From Isoetes taiwanensis (taxonomy: Eukaryota; Streptophyta; Lycopodiopsida; Isoetales; Isoetaceae), in the NCBI GenBank assembly GCA_021234155.1, contig JAJEKV010000284.1, positions 124,001 through 188,000 of the forward strand: a stretch of DNA of 64,000 nt, written 5' to 3'. The notes below the pieces were generated by a model that made no database searches, was not told where the DNA came from, and saw only the letters and a list, made by a program, of their open reading frames with translations. Shown here piece by piece: positions 10,943 to 21,705 of the stretch. Every line of letters begins with the position of its first letter. Positions within the stretch are counted from its first letter, which is position 1. The position numbers and the translations under genes were made by a program.

Positions 10943-11855
10943 TTCCTTCCACAATTTTCTCCTTCTCCATCTACCTGCATACACATCCGTAGTTGTTAAT
11001 GATTGTGGGATCTAAAAATTGATGTAAAGGTAGTAATATTGACCAACTATAATTATGCCCAATAGGCCATTGAATTATAGTCACTTTAACATTTCTTAGA
11101 TTGCTTACCACAACCAATTAAAGTGCCTAATCTAAGCTTTGGGTGTATCGAGTGTTGCAGCTTCTTCATAATCCTTCTGCTGTGAGAACAAAGAATGGAG
11201 CAAATACAATGAAAAAATAGTGCCTAATCTAAGCTTTGGCTGTTGTAAAATAATTTCTCAGCATTTGGAGGTCCTACATGCTGGAGTTACTCTAACAATA
11301 AGACATGAAACAGAATTTTACCTTTAAAAAGTAGATGCTATTGTGCAGCAAGGAGCAAGGCATTTGCAGCAGCACTGGAGGAAAGTATTAGGCAGGGTTT
11401 ACCACCACAGGATGCAACAAAAAAAAGCAGAAGCAGCTGGAAAAAAAGCTACCAAGATAACATCTAAGAAAATTAAAAGAATAACAAGTCCTATATAACA
11501 TCCTAGAGAACAGTAGCGGACTGAACAGCTAAAGGGGATGGAGCACGTGGCAAAGCAGCAGAGAGCGTAAACAGATAATACACAGAGAATAATGAAAATT
11601 TAGAATAAAAATGCAGGAACTTAACACGAATGACCATCGTCATAATCATAACACTTAGGGGAGGCGTAATAATGAAATAATGAAAATATAGAGAAAAGGA
11701 CGAAATGTACGTGTGTCAGACAAGTAGCTAGGAGACATGTGGCGAATATTCGCATACGAAAATTCGGAAAGACAAGATAGGACAAGACAAGCATTTAAGG
11801 CAGACGGTCGTATTGAATGAGCGGGAATTCAGACAGATTTTCGTAACCCTAGAGG
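10943..11855. other. no gene seen
   Basis: No coding frame or structured repeat is supportable. The right end is presumably the promoter of the ORF at 12008. Confidence 0.4.
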
Positions 11856-11863
11856 CTATATAA
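11856..11863 (+). promoter_or_regulatory. TATA box candidate
   Basis: CTATATAA lies about 150 bp upstream of the ATG at 12008, with GGCTATATAACAG context typical of a plant TATA element. Transcription would start near 11885-11895, giving a 5' leader of about 115 bp. Confidence 0.5.
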
Positions 11864-12007
11864 CAGTGGTAACAGGAGATAGACTAATTGTGAAAACCAG
11901 CTCTCAAGATTTTCCAGCGCCTAGAGCTCTTGAGTTCTCGAATTCAGATTACCAGTGAAGCGCCAGTGCATCTCCATCTTCGCCTTCGCCACAGCTTAAC
12001 AGCGGAA

Positions 12008-12556
12008 ATGGACAAGGGTAAGAGAGTGGCAGTCGACAGCGATGGGGAGAAGAAAAAGATTAGGAAGCGACCCGGATCTGGAGTCCCGGGCAACCTTACG
12101 GTGCCCTATAATCCTGACCTCGAGGATTTCAATCCCTGGTGTATCTGTGAACCAGAGTGTTGGTGTTTGGGACGGGGTCTGCCGTCGTGCATCAGCTGCG
12201 GGCGAGTGCACTGCCTGTTCTGCGACCGAATCCACCATGCTCAGGATATGCGGGATCATGGCTATACTTTAGGGTTACTGGAGGTGCTTGGAGTATTAGG
12301 CGACAAAAACGATTCAGTAAGGTGCCAGGATCTAGACAGAACTATGCAGTGTTTTAATCGACTGCAGATTCATGCAGCAGTACAGCGGTCTCCAAGATAT
12401 CAGCACAACCTTACAATCTGTGATCTTGGGAAGGTTTGTATATATTGTTGCGAGAAGAACCCTGTTGATTTCATGTATCGAGCATATATGGGGAGAAACT
12501 TGGAAAAAGTTAAAAAGATTGGAGAGCCGACTGCAGAGAAAAAGCCAAAGAAATGA
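12008..12556 (+). CDS. cysteine-rich protein of unknown function
   Basis: An uninterrupted 182-codon frame starts at the first ATG after a TATA box. The start is basic (KGKR, then KKKIRKR at residues 16-22), a likely nuclear-localisation signal. Residues 45-77 carry a dense cysteine/histidine cluster: CICEPECWC, CISCGRVHCLFC, then IHH. This is consistent with one or two zinc sites. Four more cysteines lie at 138-148 (ICDLGKVCIYCC), and the tail is lysine-rich (AEKKPKK). The arrangement suggests a small nucleic-acid-binding protein, but I cannot place it in a family. The absence of stops, the TATA box and basic ends make it more credible than neighbouring ORFs. It could be a host orphan gene or an unrecognised element's accessory gene. 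Confidence 0.5.
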   Translation: MDKGKRVAVDSDGEKKKIRKRPGSGVPGNLTVPYNPDLEDFNPWCICEPECWCLGRGLPSCISCGRVHCLFCDRIHHAQDMRDHGYTLGLLEVLGVLGDKNDSVRCQDLDRTMQCFNRLQIHAAVQRSPRYQHNLTICDLGKVCIYCCEKNPVDFMYRAYMGRNLEKVKKIGEPTAEKKPKK

Positions 12557-13655
12557 ATGTCCGGGATGGGGAAGGACAACAATGGAGGGGATGAAGGGGC
12601 TGCATGTAATCCCTTTTGTTTTTACCTTTTATCTTTTACTTTTCGCACTCTTTTATGATTCTAGTTTTGCCAAAATAGGTAAGATGTGTCAGCATAAAGC
12701 TGTATGAAATGTTTGAATGATGCGGGGAAACCCGAACATAGAAGGAACAAATTTTGCCTGCGAGACATGTTTAAGAGTGGCTGAATAAGCCAGAATATGC
12801 AACTGTGAAAATCACCTTCTCTTTTTGAATATAAGATAGAATTACGCATGAAAGACAGTTTCTTTTGTTTCGAAGATCAGTACGTTCTTAGTGTCAATTA
12901 CATTCTACATAAAGTAAAGTGATGTTTTCCTATCCATAACTCTTAGATTATTCTATGCGGAAAGTAGTCAAGTAGCAATTTACAAAATTATACTAAAAGT
13001 GTAACCGTACGTCTCTCCATGCATTCCTGAGGTGACTATACTGGAGGGTAAGTTTGGGTGACTAGCGACTCTGTCACAATTCAACAAATGGCACGATTCC
13101 TACGTGTACAGATAAATAGGCAACATGGATATTCACCCAAGATGCGGGAAAAACGTGACATCAAGCGTGACAGCAAATAAACTCACTCAGAATACAGGAA
13201 AAGGTGGTAGCATGCGAGATAGTAAAATATTGGTTAAACAAGATAGCAACCCCAGAGCACAGAAACAGGTACACAGGGACAACGGAAAACCCAAGTACAC
13301 AGAAACAGCAGGGAAGACAAAAGACGGGTGCCCATAGCAACAGACAGATTGTAAAAAGGGTAAAAGAGCAGCAGGAAACAGGGGGAGGCTAAAAGTACTT
13401 ACCAAGGCCAGAATGTACAAGGGCAAAAGATAAATAAACAAGGGGGGCCACAGAACCAGCATAAAAGCCTTGAGAAAAAGGTGGTAAACTCGGGACAGAC
13501 TCAAGAACTAACAGCTGGTGGGAGTAAAAGTAAACAGATGAAACAAATGAGACCCGAAAATAACAGAACGTAAGACAGACATACAGAGGGGAGGCAGATG
13601 GAAAAGGACAGATGCACGGACGGACAATGAAAACAAGGGAAAAGGCAAATTATAA
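12557..13655. other. no gene seen
   Basis: The 3' flank of the cysteine-rich ORF begins with a T-rich stretch (12610-12660). Beyond it I see only short frames without homology. The minus-strand frames at 13187-13740 are leucine/phenylalanine-rich and are shadows of A-rich DNA. Confidence 0.4.
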
Positions 13656-14090
13656 GGAGCAAAAGCGGACAGTATAAAGTGCAGAACAGAGAGTTCCAAC
13701 CTCCGACGCACGCCAGTTTAGCGAGGGCTAGACCCACCAACTGGTTAACTGGAGTACTACAAATCTAAAAAGGTAAATGTATAAGGCCGCAAGACCGTAT
13801 GAGTAAAAGGTGGACAGAATAAGATACGGGACAGAGAGGCTCAGCCTCTGCCGTACACCAGGATAGCGAGGGCTAGACCCACCAACTGGTAATCTGGACC
13901 ACTATAAACTCAAAAATTAAGTGCAAATTGCACAAACTGCGAAAGGCAAACTAAGAGTAAAAAGCGGGCGGAATAAGCTACGGGACAGAGAGGCTCAGCC
14001 TACGCCGTACACCAGGATAGCGAGGACTAGACCCACCAACTGGTATCCGTACCACTACAAACTCAAATACTCAAAGACATAGTATATGGC
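13655..14090. repeat. three tandem copies of about 150 bp
   Basis: Three direct copies share GCGAGGGCTAGACCCACCAA and CTGGT (near 13719, 13868 and 14019) and, in copies 2 and 3, ACGGGACAGAGAGGCTCAGC upstream. Spacing is about 150 bp. Copy 1 is more diverged. No frame is conserved across copies. The conserved core reads, on the minus strand, somewhat like a tRNA D-arm, but no full cloverleaf forms. Confidence 0.8.
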
Positions 14091-14397
14091 ACAGAGTACA
14101 TGGACAAGAACATAAATAAATAAGCGTGGAAGGACGGGAATCGAATCGCCAAACAATCATTATAGAAGGGGATATTGACATACTCGAGGAACGAAGTATA
14201 TATTAAATAATGGAGGCCGAATAATTAACAGGTATTCCAATATTCAATATGTAGCATAATAACAGGGGGTTTTCTTTGTGTTTTTGTACGCTTTTCACTA
14301 AGGTTTTCCTATGATTTCGTGATGTATTCAAATGGATGTACTAATGTGTACATCTAGAGTGCACCATTTCTGAGCCATTGATTTTAGCTTTTTTTTT

Positions 14398-14640
14398 TCA
14401 ATGGTCAATAACCAATGGCTCACAACAAAAGCCCTTTTTTGTGCGTGTGGTGCATAATAGTCAACAACCAATGGCTCACAACAAAAGCCCTCTTTTTGTG
14501 CGTGTGGTGCATAATGGTCAACAACCAATGGCTCACAACAAAAGCCCTTTTTTTGTGCGTGTGGTGCATAATGGTCAACAACCAATGGCTCACAACAAAA
14601 GCCCTCTTTTTGTGTGTGTGGTGCATAATGGGCACATGAA
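14398..14640. repeat. 57-bp tandem repeat, four copies
   Basis: Units begin at 14412, 14468, 14525 and 14582 (landmark CCAATGGCTCACAACAAAAG), with spacing 56, 57 and 57 bp. The period is a multiple of three, so both strands give spurious repetitive open frames of 19-residue units. The first unit has a 1-bp difference in its T-run. A classic minisatellite. Confidence 0.9.
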
Positions 14641-15274
14641 GGGCTTGAAGGGTGCATGTAGTGCAGTTTCCCCGCCGGCAACACATTTCTTATCATAACT
14701 TTTGATCCAGAGCTCTGTTTCAGATGATTTTTATTGCATTGGAAAACTCTCCCCGAGATCTTTTTGGTAGTGTGTGATATGGATATGTTTGGTTAAGTTA
14801 TCTATGCTAAAACAGCAATTTTTTGGCCGGGTTTGGTAGGCTTTCACATCCTACCAGCTGATTAATACAGGATTGCGCTATTGGATATTGTTTTATGGCT
14901 CATTCCGAATGAAGCTTGCAAAATATTACCATGGATTTTTAGATTTTGAGGCAGTTATTAAGCAAATTCCAAGGCTTCTAGATCTTTGTGCTAACAAGCA
15001 GAAAAGTTTCCCACTTTGGTTTCTCACCACAAGAATCCTTAGAGGCCAAATGCTGCTGTTAAATTCCAGTTGAAGTGTTTGTGTACGGGTGTTGCAAACT
15101 TTATGACTTTCAGAATAATGGGATCAATCTGCTCTATCTTTATGGTAACTTTTACTTATGTTCTATTTGTTTTATTGTGATGAAATTCAAAAGCTACAGG
15201 TGATGAAAGCCTCAAATGAATTCTAGTTTTTTTTTTGTTTGAATTCTAAAATTTTTGTCACACTGAGGGGGGGG
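14641..15274. other. no gene seen
   Basis: AT-rich sequence with no convincing coding frame or repeat. Confidence 0.4.
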
Positions 15275-15399
15275 GTGTGACGTCCCTAAGGCCCCGAAGG
15301 GGCCAAATTTTTTTTTTTGCAACACAAACCATTAACATCCAACATATAAAAATTAAATCCCCCAACACATAACAACCAACACATAACAACCATTGACAT
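15275..15399. repeat. G-run, hairpin and ACACATAACAACC repeats
   Basis: A run of G leads to TGTGACGTCCC and a perfect short palindrome AAGGCCCC-GAA-GGGGCC (15288-15304), then poly-T, then degenerate repeats of CAACACATAACAACCATTGAC that merge with the left arm of the foldback element. TGTGACGTCC is a common LTR start in plants, so this could be a scrap of an LTR; that is weak inference. Confidence 0.5.
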
Positions 15400-15854
15400 T
15401 AACAACCAACACATAACTACCATTGACATTAATTAACACAACCATTGGGTCCAACACATTTAAATTAAAATCCCCCTTAAACCCCCTTTGGTTTGGGTGC
15501 ATATTCACCGGGGGTGACGTAGAGGGCGGCGAGAGCCCTCATAATTGTATTTTGCACGTACGAAATCAACACCATATAGTATTCCGCTTGAAATCTTATA
15601 GTATTTTGCGAATCTTGTTATACAGTATAGCAAATTTTGTACTTGCATACTCCACAAACGAGGAACTTTACGTACGGTGTAGATTAAGGAATAAGGGGTG
15701 AATATGCCTATCCAATAGCTCTCGTTGCCCGGAGTCACCCCCCGTGTGAATATGCACCCAAACCAAAGGGGGTTTAAGGGGGATTTTAATTTAAATGTGT
15801 TGGACCCAATGGTTGTGTTAATTAATGTCAATGGTAGTTATGTGTTGGTTGTTA
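15400..15854. mobile_element. foldback/MITE-like element, 455 bp
   Basis: Two arms of about 120 bp are near-perfect inverted copies: TAACAACCAACACATAACTAC at 15400 matches the reverse complement of the sequence ending at 15854. The arms contain CCCTTAAACCCCCTTTGGTT and end in a G-rich stretch (CGGGGGTGAC / GTCACCCCCCG). The loop is about 200 bp. Because the arms match, the same short peptide appears on opposite strands. No transposase is encoded. No clean target duplication was found. Confidence 0.8.
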
Positions 15855-15992
15855 ACGGTGAATTTTCGAATTAACGGACCGTTTGAGGCTTCCGATATAT
15901 ATACTGATGAAATGAATATGGCAGCGTAGCATCGTACAGGTTGTGGTGAGCATGCAGGCGAAGAATACAGCGACACAGCACATACCCAAGCT

Positions 15993-16351
15993 ATGGCGGA
16001 AAGTATCAACCTCAGCCAGACCAAGAGAGCAGAGGCGGCAAGGGCACCGGCAAGCCAACAGGATCTCAAAGATTTCCTAGCACAGATAAACAAGCAGCTG
16101 GAGACTAGGATACCCAGCATGGATGCACTCAACACGCTAGCGGAATCAGTCAACCGAAACAAGGTAGCCATCGCCAGCATGGACGTGAGGATAATAGGAA
16201 TGGAAAAGACAAGCGAGGAAATGCAGCGCAGAATGGACGAGATTGAAGAGGAGAAAGCCAAAATCCTGAATAGGTTGGTTGAATTAGAAAAAGGAAATGT
16301 TCAATTGAATGCATGGGCATTTGATAAAATAAAACCGCATATTGTAGAGTA
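15993..16351 (+). pseudogene. LINE ORF1, N-terminal part
   Basis: From the ATG at 15993 the frame encodes about 119 residues: a short leader (AESINLSQTKRAEAARAP), then a heptad-patterned coiled coil (LAQINKQLETRIPSMDALNT through MQRRMDEIEEEKAKILNRLV), and KIKPHIVEY. A coiled coil before an RNA-binding domain is the standard L1 ORF1 layout. An in-frame stop lies upstream near 15926, supporting this start. The frame is cut at 16351 by a 9.4-kb insertion; the RNA-binding part resumes at 25746 in the matching phase. Confidence 0.75.
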
Positions 16352-16382
16352 CACACTGACCCCAATTTTTGGTCCACAGTTG
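16352..16382 (+). repeat. left terminal inverted repeat
   Basis: Pairs with 25712-25742 with a few mismatches. Subterminal DNA to about 17150 contains repeated GACAYGTGGCATAT and ACAYGTAGAAAAA motifs. Confidence 0.8.
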
Positions 16383-17218
16383 TTTTTTTGTTGTACGGAA
16401 GTGTTGTTTTATGCCAAAAACAACACCAAAATGGCCCCAAAAGTCCACGTGGCCTGTTTATCCGGATTTGCACAAAGAGACAGTGGTTTTTTGGCAGAAA
16501 TTTCCCACTGTGGTCTTTTGGCAGAAAAATCCACGCGTAGAAAAAATTGACATGGTTTTTGTGAATTTTTGTCAACGTGTACTTTTTTCCTTCACTATTG
16601 TTTTTTGCCGGAACCATGTGTTGTTTATCTTTAAAATAGCACATGTAGGTTTTAATTTTACTACACCTGAAAAACTAAATTACAACACTAGAAATAAAAC
16701 ACAACAAAGAAAAGAACACGTAGGAAATAAAAAATTGATGTTTTCAAGTGTTCTTTTTGCAATATGGACATGTTATTTCAAGTGTTGTTTTTGCGAAATT
16801 AAAAAAAAAAATCACGTATGGCCTTTTTTTAATTTACAAAACCCTACATTTGTTATTGAAATCTAGCTATAGTTTTCATAAAATAAGGACATGTAAAAAA
16901 TAATATTATAACACGTAGAAAAAATGTGTGTTTCTAATGTGGTTGTTTAACTAATGAGATTTTGACATGTGGCATATTCTAAATAAAAAAACATTATTCT
17001 AGCTAATCAAGTATGGACACGTGGCATATTTTTGAAATAAAAAAAACATTATTATTACATGTAGAAAAAGAAGTATTGTTTCTAATATGTCTTCTATCAA
17101 ATCAAATGTTGACACATGGCATATATTAAAATAAAAAATTACCATAAACCACAATTTAAAAGCTAATATATTATGAATTTTTCATTTAGCTTTTTAATTG
17201 TTAAAAAAAAAGCCTTTT

Positions 17219-17231
17219 GGGAATCGAACCC
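17219..17231 (-). other. tRNA T-arm / pol III B-box-like relic
   Basis: On the minus strand, TTGGG-TTCGATT-CCCAA forms a perfect 5-bp T-stem with a 7-nt loop and matches the B-box GGTTCGANTCC. No matching acceptor stem, anticodon arm or A-box is evident upstream, so this is a relic (old tRNA or SINE head), not a tRNA gene. Confidence 0.4.
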
Positions 17232-19377
17232 AAACAAGTTCATAAGGCATACTATGGATTGCAATCTAAATTTTAACGTGAGATTATAACATTCAATGGT
17301 TAAGGTTTCAAACAAATTGAATTAATGGTTGTGGTTAAAAACAATGTAGCATAATTGACAGTGTGGGCTTTGATCAAACCTCTTGGTGTAGATGGTTCAA
17401 GTGCAATGCTATGTTCCCGAGCTTCAGGAGAGGACATAGATTTATAGTATGACATAGATTTATATTTTATACTTCCATTCACCACAGATTGGGATCTCCA
17501 AATCAATATAGAATTACAATTTTATAAGAGTAAATTACTTCTTCGATGATCGTGGCAGAGCTTGCAAGCGCTCTTCAAATAAAGAACATGTGTAGCCCGT
17601 GACCGCTTCAAACTAGAAGCTCTTCTCTCCGGGTCGAGAGGGTAGTTTCAGAGATCTCGGTTTCAGAAAAGTAGAGTAACCATCGGATGAAGAACTGCAG
17701 AAAAGAAGAGGATCGAGTTCCCCATACAATAAAAAGCATATTCGATTTTAACAGAGGAAAAGACTTACGCGTGAAGCTTTTAGCAACACCAAACAAGAAT
17801 GGCGGGAGGAATTTAACCCGTGAAGGAATGAACCTCTACCCCATCGATTGTGGCTGCAGTTGGTATTAAGGGAAAATACCTCTATTATACGCTTGCTACG
17901 GGTCTCATAAACCAGCAATGCTACCGATCTCATAAACCAAGCAAGGGAATCACGGACACCTTGGCCTCATCATCTTCTTTGCACAAAACAAGAAGGACAA
18001 AGTAAAAGAAAAGAAACAAATGCAATAAAATGAATCGGGTCTGCAACCAAGAACGTCACTTACCTTTGAAGCTTTGAAGCTCGCCTGAATCAGGAAACCG
18101 GTCATGTGATGAAGAAAGGTTTTCATCTTGCCTCTTATTGTGGCAGTGAGGAATAGATTCTCTATGTTCTTTGGATGTATCGCGCCAGCAGCAGCCGATT
18201 GACGGCGAGACTAGGGATATGGCCAGATTACGGATATGGCGAGATTAAGGAAGATTAAGGATATGGCAGAAGCCAGATCAAGGATATGGCGAGACTAGAT
18301 AGAAGCCAGATATGGCGAGACTAGGTAGAAAGACTAGGTAGCTCGCATTCACAAAGTTCAAAGGGTCGAATCGAAGACAAGAGGGATTGTGCCACTGCCG
18401 GATCGAAGAAAAGAGGGGCTATGCCAGCCGAAATTGCCATCACTATAGCCTAACACCATAGCCATCACCATAGCCTCCCCGTGCCTCCAGGCCTCCGTGC
18501 CTCCGGCTATTGTTGCAAGATGGTATGAAAGCCTGCGGCACCTCCCTCACGCCCTCGCTGGATTTGGCTGCCAAAGCGCCCCTGATGCTGGCGGCTATGG
18601 ATATGGATCAAGAAAAGAGGGGCAAAGGCTATGGCTATGGCCGGATTTGCCATTACCATGGCAAAGGGAGTGTCGCCACAGTAGAGGGTGGGAAAGAAAA
18701 AACAGGACACAGGTAGATGTCATTAATTGTAGCCCTTCAAGGAGCCAATCAAATTAGAGGACTCGGATCACGATCTCTACCGTTGATCGCTTCGTCAATC
18801 TCCACCATTCATTCTAGAACCAATAAAATTATAGGACTGGGATCAAGATCTTTGCTAATTACCTTGGCCGTTAATACAATACTACAGTATTATTTTATGG
18901 TTTACGCGTAGCAAAAGCATTATTTTAATTTTCAGCATATATTGTTTACCAGCAAACATGCTCGGATTATCGAGTGTCACCCAAGCGATGGGTTATTTTG
19001 ACTCAATGGCTACTTGCATAACAGGTGCTTGTGATAGTTTTGAAAAATAAGAACTTTTGGGTTAGATAGCTTTGCCGAGTTGTTGTGGTCAAGCATTATT
19101 TGGTCTTGCCTTGAAGCTTAAATCTATTTAATTTGATTAGCCACAAAGGGAAGTTGTTTTTTGCTATGGAATTTGATTGCCTAAGTATTAGATCACTCCA
19201 AAATTATTATCTTGAGCTTATAGAAAGGGCGAGACTGTGGTTCTCTAATAGTTGGGCATATATTGGACATATGGTGGGCAAAAATGTTCGAGCCAAATGT
19301 TAAATGCACCGCTTGATTATGCTTGTTTGTAGAAAATATTAACAACTTAAATCTGAATGCTAATTTCGTGTCATGTG
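17232..19377. other. interior of CACTA-like element, no gene
   Basis: Mostly unique sequence, with a simple GGATATGGCGAGACTAG-type repeat at 18210-18335. Splice-like signals (CTTACCTTTGAAG near 18060) hint at captured host sequence, but I cannot translate a recognisable protein. Confidence 0.4.
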
Positions 19378-20162
19378 GGCTCCAACATGCCACCTATGCT
19401 CAAACATGGCAAGCTAGCTCAAGCACGCCACCTAAGCTCAAACACGCCAAGGTGGCTCAAACATGCAACCTAGGCACCAACATACCACTTAGACTCTAAC
19501 ATGCCGCCTAGGGGCTCAAACATGTCAAGGTGGCTCAGAGATGCCACCTAGGCTCCGACATGCCACCCAAACTCCAACATGCCACCTAGGCTTCAACATG
19601 ACACCTAAGCTCAAACATGACAAGGTGGCTCAAACATCCCACGTGGGCTCCAACATGCCACCTAGGCTCCAACATGCCAAGGTGGGCCAAACATGCCACG
19701 TGGGCTCCAACATGCCACCTAGTTGGCTCAAGCATGCCACGTGGGCTCCAACATGTCGAGGTGGCTCAGACATGCCAAGGTGTCTCAAACATGCCACCTA
19801 GGCTCCAACATGCCAAGGTGGCCCAAACATGCCAAGGTGGCTCAAACATGCCACCTAGGCTCCAACATGCCAAGATGGATCAAACATGCCACCTAGACAT
19901 GTTTGAGACACCTTGGCATGTTGGGGCCTATGTGGCATGTTGGAGCCTGCATGGCATGTTTGAGCCATCTTGGCTTGTTTGCGCCACCTTGGCATGTTTG
20001 AGCTAAGGTGGCTTGTTGGAACCACCTTGGCATATTGGACCCACCTTGGCATGTTTGAGCCACCTTGGCATGTTGGAGCCTAGGTGGCATGTTGTGAGCC
20101 ACCTTGGCATGTTGGAGCCCGCGTGGCATGTTTGAGCCATCTTGCCATGTTTGAGCCATTGG
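19378..20162. repeat. 19-bp minisatellite with orientation switch
   Basis: About 27 units in one orientation (AACATGCCACCTAGGCTCC alternating with AACATGCCAAGGTGGCTCA) run to about 19897. There the array flips to the reverse complement (CATGTTTGAGCCACCTTGG and CATGTTGGAGCCTAGGTGG) and continues to 20162. Two 19-bp variants alternate, giving a higher-order unit of about 38 bp. Since 19 is not divisible by 3, all frames yield false repetitive peptides (HATWAPTCH type). The flip makes a large imperfect palindrome. Confidence 0.9.
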
Positions 20163-20724
20163 CAGAGTCAGTTCACAGTTCCGAAGTAGGAAAGTTGCCC
20201 GCCCGTGGCCAGGGTTCTTTGGGAGAAGACCTTTGGGGCGAACTGCCTCCGGAAGGTTTTAAAGGTCCATCTTCTGGCATTAACACCCTCCCTCTATGTG
20301 ATGACATTGTGCAAGATTTTGGTCGAATTTGACTAGGATATAGCCTCCGAAACGTAAACCCTGTGTGTTGCTAGGTTATTGAAGGGTTTACGTTATGGGG
20401 GTCGAGTTTTAGTCGGTTGCACTTGGGACATGGTTGAGAAGCTGCAATTGAAAATATGATGCAATAGGAACTGATGGAATGGGGTTTGGAGTTATCCTCC
20501 TCCCAGTATGGCAATTAGAATTCAAGAGCGCCTTTTGCAGTAGCAAAATTGTTTCGGATCATTCAGGATGGCCAATAGATCCAAACTCAACTATTTCAGT
20601 TGCAGAGGCTCCGCATGTGTGTTTAGCAAAGGTGCACCTAGCTATCCAAGAAAACGACCACGTTTTGGCCTCTGAAACGTAAACCCTGTGTGTTGCTAGG
20701 TTATTGTAGGGTTTAGGTTTCGGA

Positions 20725-21430
20725 GGCATGCATGTTGGAGCCACCTTGGCATGTTGGAGCCTAGGTGGCATGTTGGAGACCACGTGGCATGTTTGAGCCA
20801 CCTTGGCATGTTAGAGCCTGGGTGGCATGTTGGAGCCTGCGTGGCATGCTTGAGCCACCTTGGCATGTTGGAGCATAGGTGGCATGTTGGAGCTCGCGTG
20901 GCATGTTTGAGCACGTTGGAGCCCTAGGTGGCATGTTTGAGCCATTTTGTCATGTTGGAGCCTAGGTGGAGCCCACGTGGCATGTTGGAGCCCACGTGAC
21001 ATGTTTGAGCCACCTTGGCATGTTGGAGCCTAGGTAGCATGTTGAAGCCCATGTGGCATGTTTGAGCCACCTTGTCATGTTGGAGCCTAGGTGGCATGTT
21101 TGAGCCACCTTGGCATGTTGGAGCCTAGGTGGCATGTTGGAGCCCATGTGGCATGTTTGAGCCACCTTGGCATGTTTGAGCCTAGGTGGCATGTTAGAGC
21201 CCCGCGGTGGCATGTTGGAGCCTAGGTGGCATGTTTGAGCCAACTTGGCATATTTAAGCCTAGGTGGCATGTTGTGAGCCACCTTGGCATGTTGGAGCCT
21301 AGGTGGCATGGTGGAGCCCACATGGCATGTTTGAGCCACCTTGGCATGTTTGAGCCTAGATGGCATGTTGGAGCACCTTAGTGAGCCTGCATGGCATGTT
21401 TGAGCCTATGTGGCATGTTTGAGCCACTTA
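20725..21430. repeat. 19-bp minisatellite, second block (reverse orientation)
   Basis: About 37 units of CATGTTTGAGCCACCTTGG / CATGTTGGAGCCTAGGTGG in the same orientation as the right half of the first block. It is embedded within the first 805-bp unit, whose edge sequence is duplicated at the junction. Confidence 0.9.
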
Positions 21431-21582
21431 GGAAAGGCTGCCTCGACAACCTTTATGAGGTCCATCTCCTAGGGTCTGGCCTCTCCCCTCTAGAGAGAAA
21501 GATGGTCGAGTTTTATTCAGTTGCACTTGAGACATGGTCGAGAAGCTGCAGTTGAAAACAAGAAGCAATAGAAACTGACGAA

Positions 21583-21705
21583 ATGGAGTTTGGATTTACC
21601 GAGGCAGGCTTTCCTACCAGTGCTCCTCTGGGAGGGCAAATGCCAATGCCTCCCTTCCCGGAACCCGGTTTTCCTATCCGACCGTTGAATTCTCCATTCA
21701 AGTAA
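21583..21705 (+). CDS. 40-residue proline-rich micro-ORF, copy 1 of 4
   Basis: ATG to TAA, 40 residues: MEFGFTEAGFPTSAPLGGQM followed by PMPPFPEPGFPIRPLNSPFK. The same 123-bp frame is present at 22386-22508, 23198-23320 and 24003-24125, differing at a few residues (positions 2, 6, 9 and 16) with no indels, whereas flanking parts of the 805-bp unit have many 1-bp indels. This may mean coding constraint in an ancestor or a conserved nucleotide function. The reverse strand is also open across the segment, so coding strand is uncertain. No known family. Confidence 0.25.
   Translation: MEFGFTEAGFPTSAPLGGQMPMPPFPEPGFPIRPLNSPFK

Noticed and set aside
12008-12556. Cysteine-rich ORF as an integrated viral gene
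   Set aside because: Small cysteine-rich proteins occur in some plant viruses, but there is no adjacent replicase, capsid or viral terminus; left as unknown.
13655-14090. Cluster of tRNA genes
   Set aside because: The conserved core resembles a D-arm, but no T-arm, anticodon arm or acceptor pairing fits in any copy.
14328-14698. ORFs of 74-122 residues with 19-residue repeats on both strands
   Set aside because: They are produced by the 57-bp tandem repeat; frames on both strands are equally periodic.
15423-15831. Two ORFs with the same 29-residue start on opposite strands
   Set aside because: They are the two arms of the foldback element, not a duplicated gene.
19378-21430. CRISPR array or repetitive protein (HATWAPTCHLGSNMPRWLK units)
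   Set aside because: Repeats are contiguous 19-bp units without spacers, in a plant genome, and all frames are equally open because 19 is not a multiple of three.
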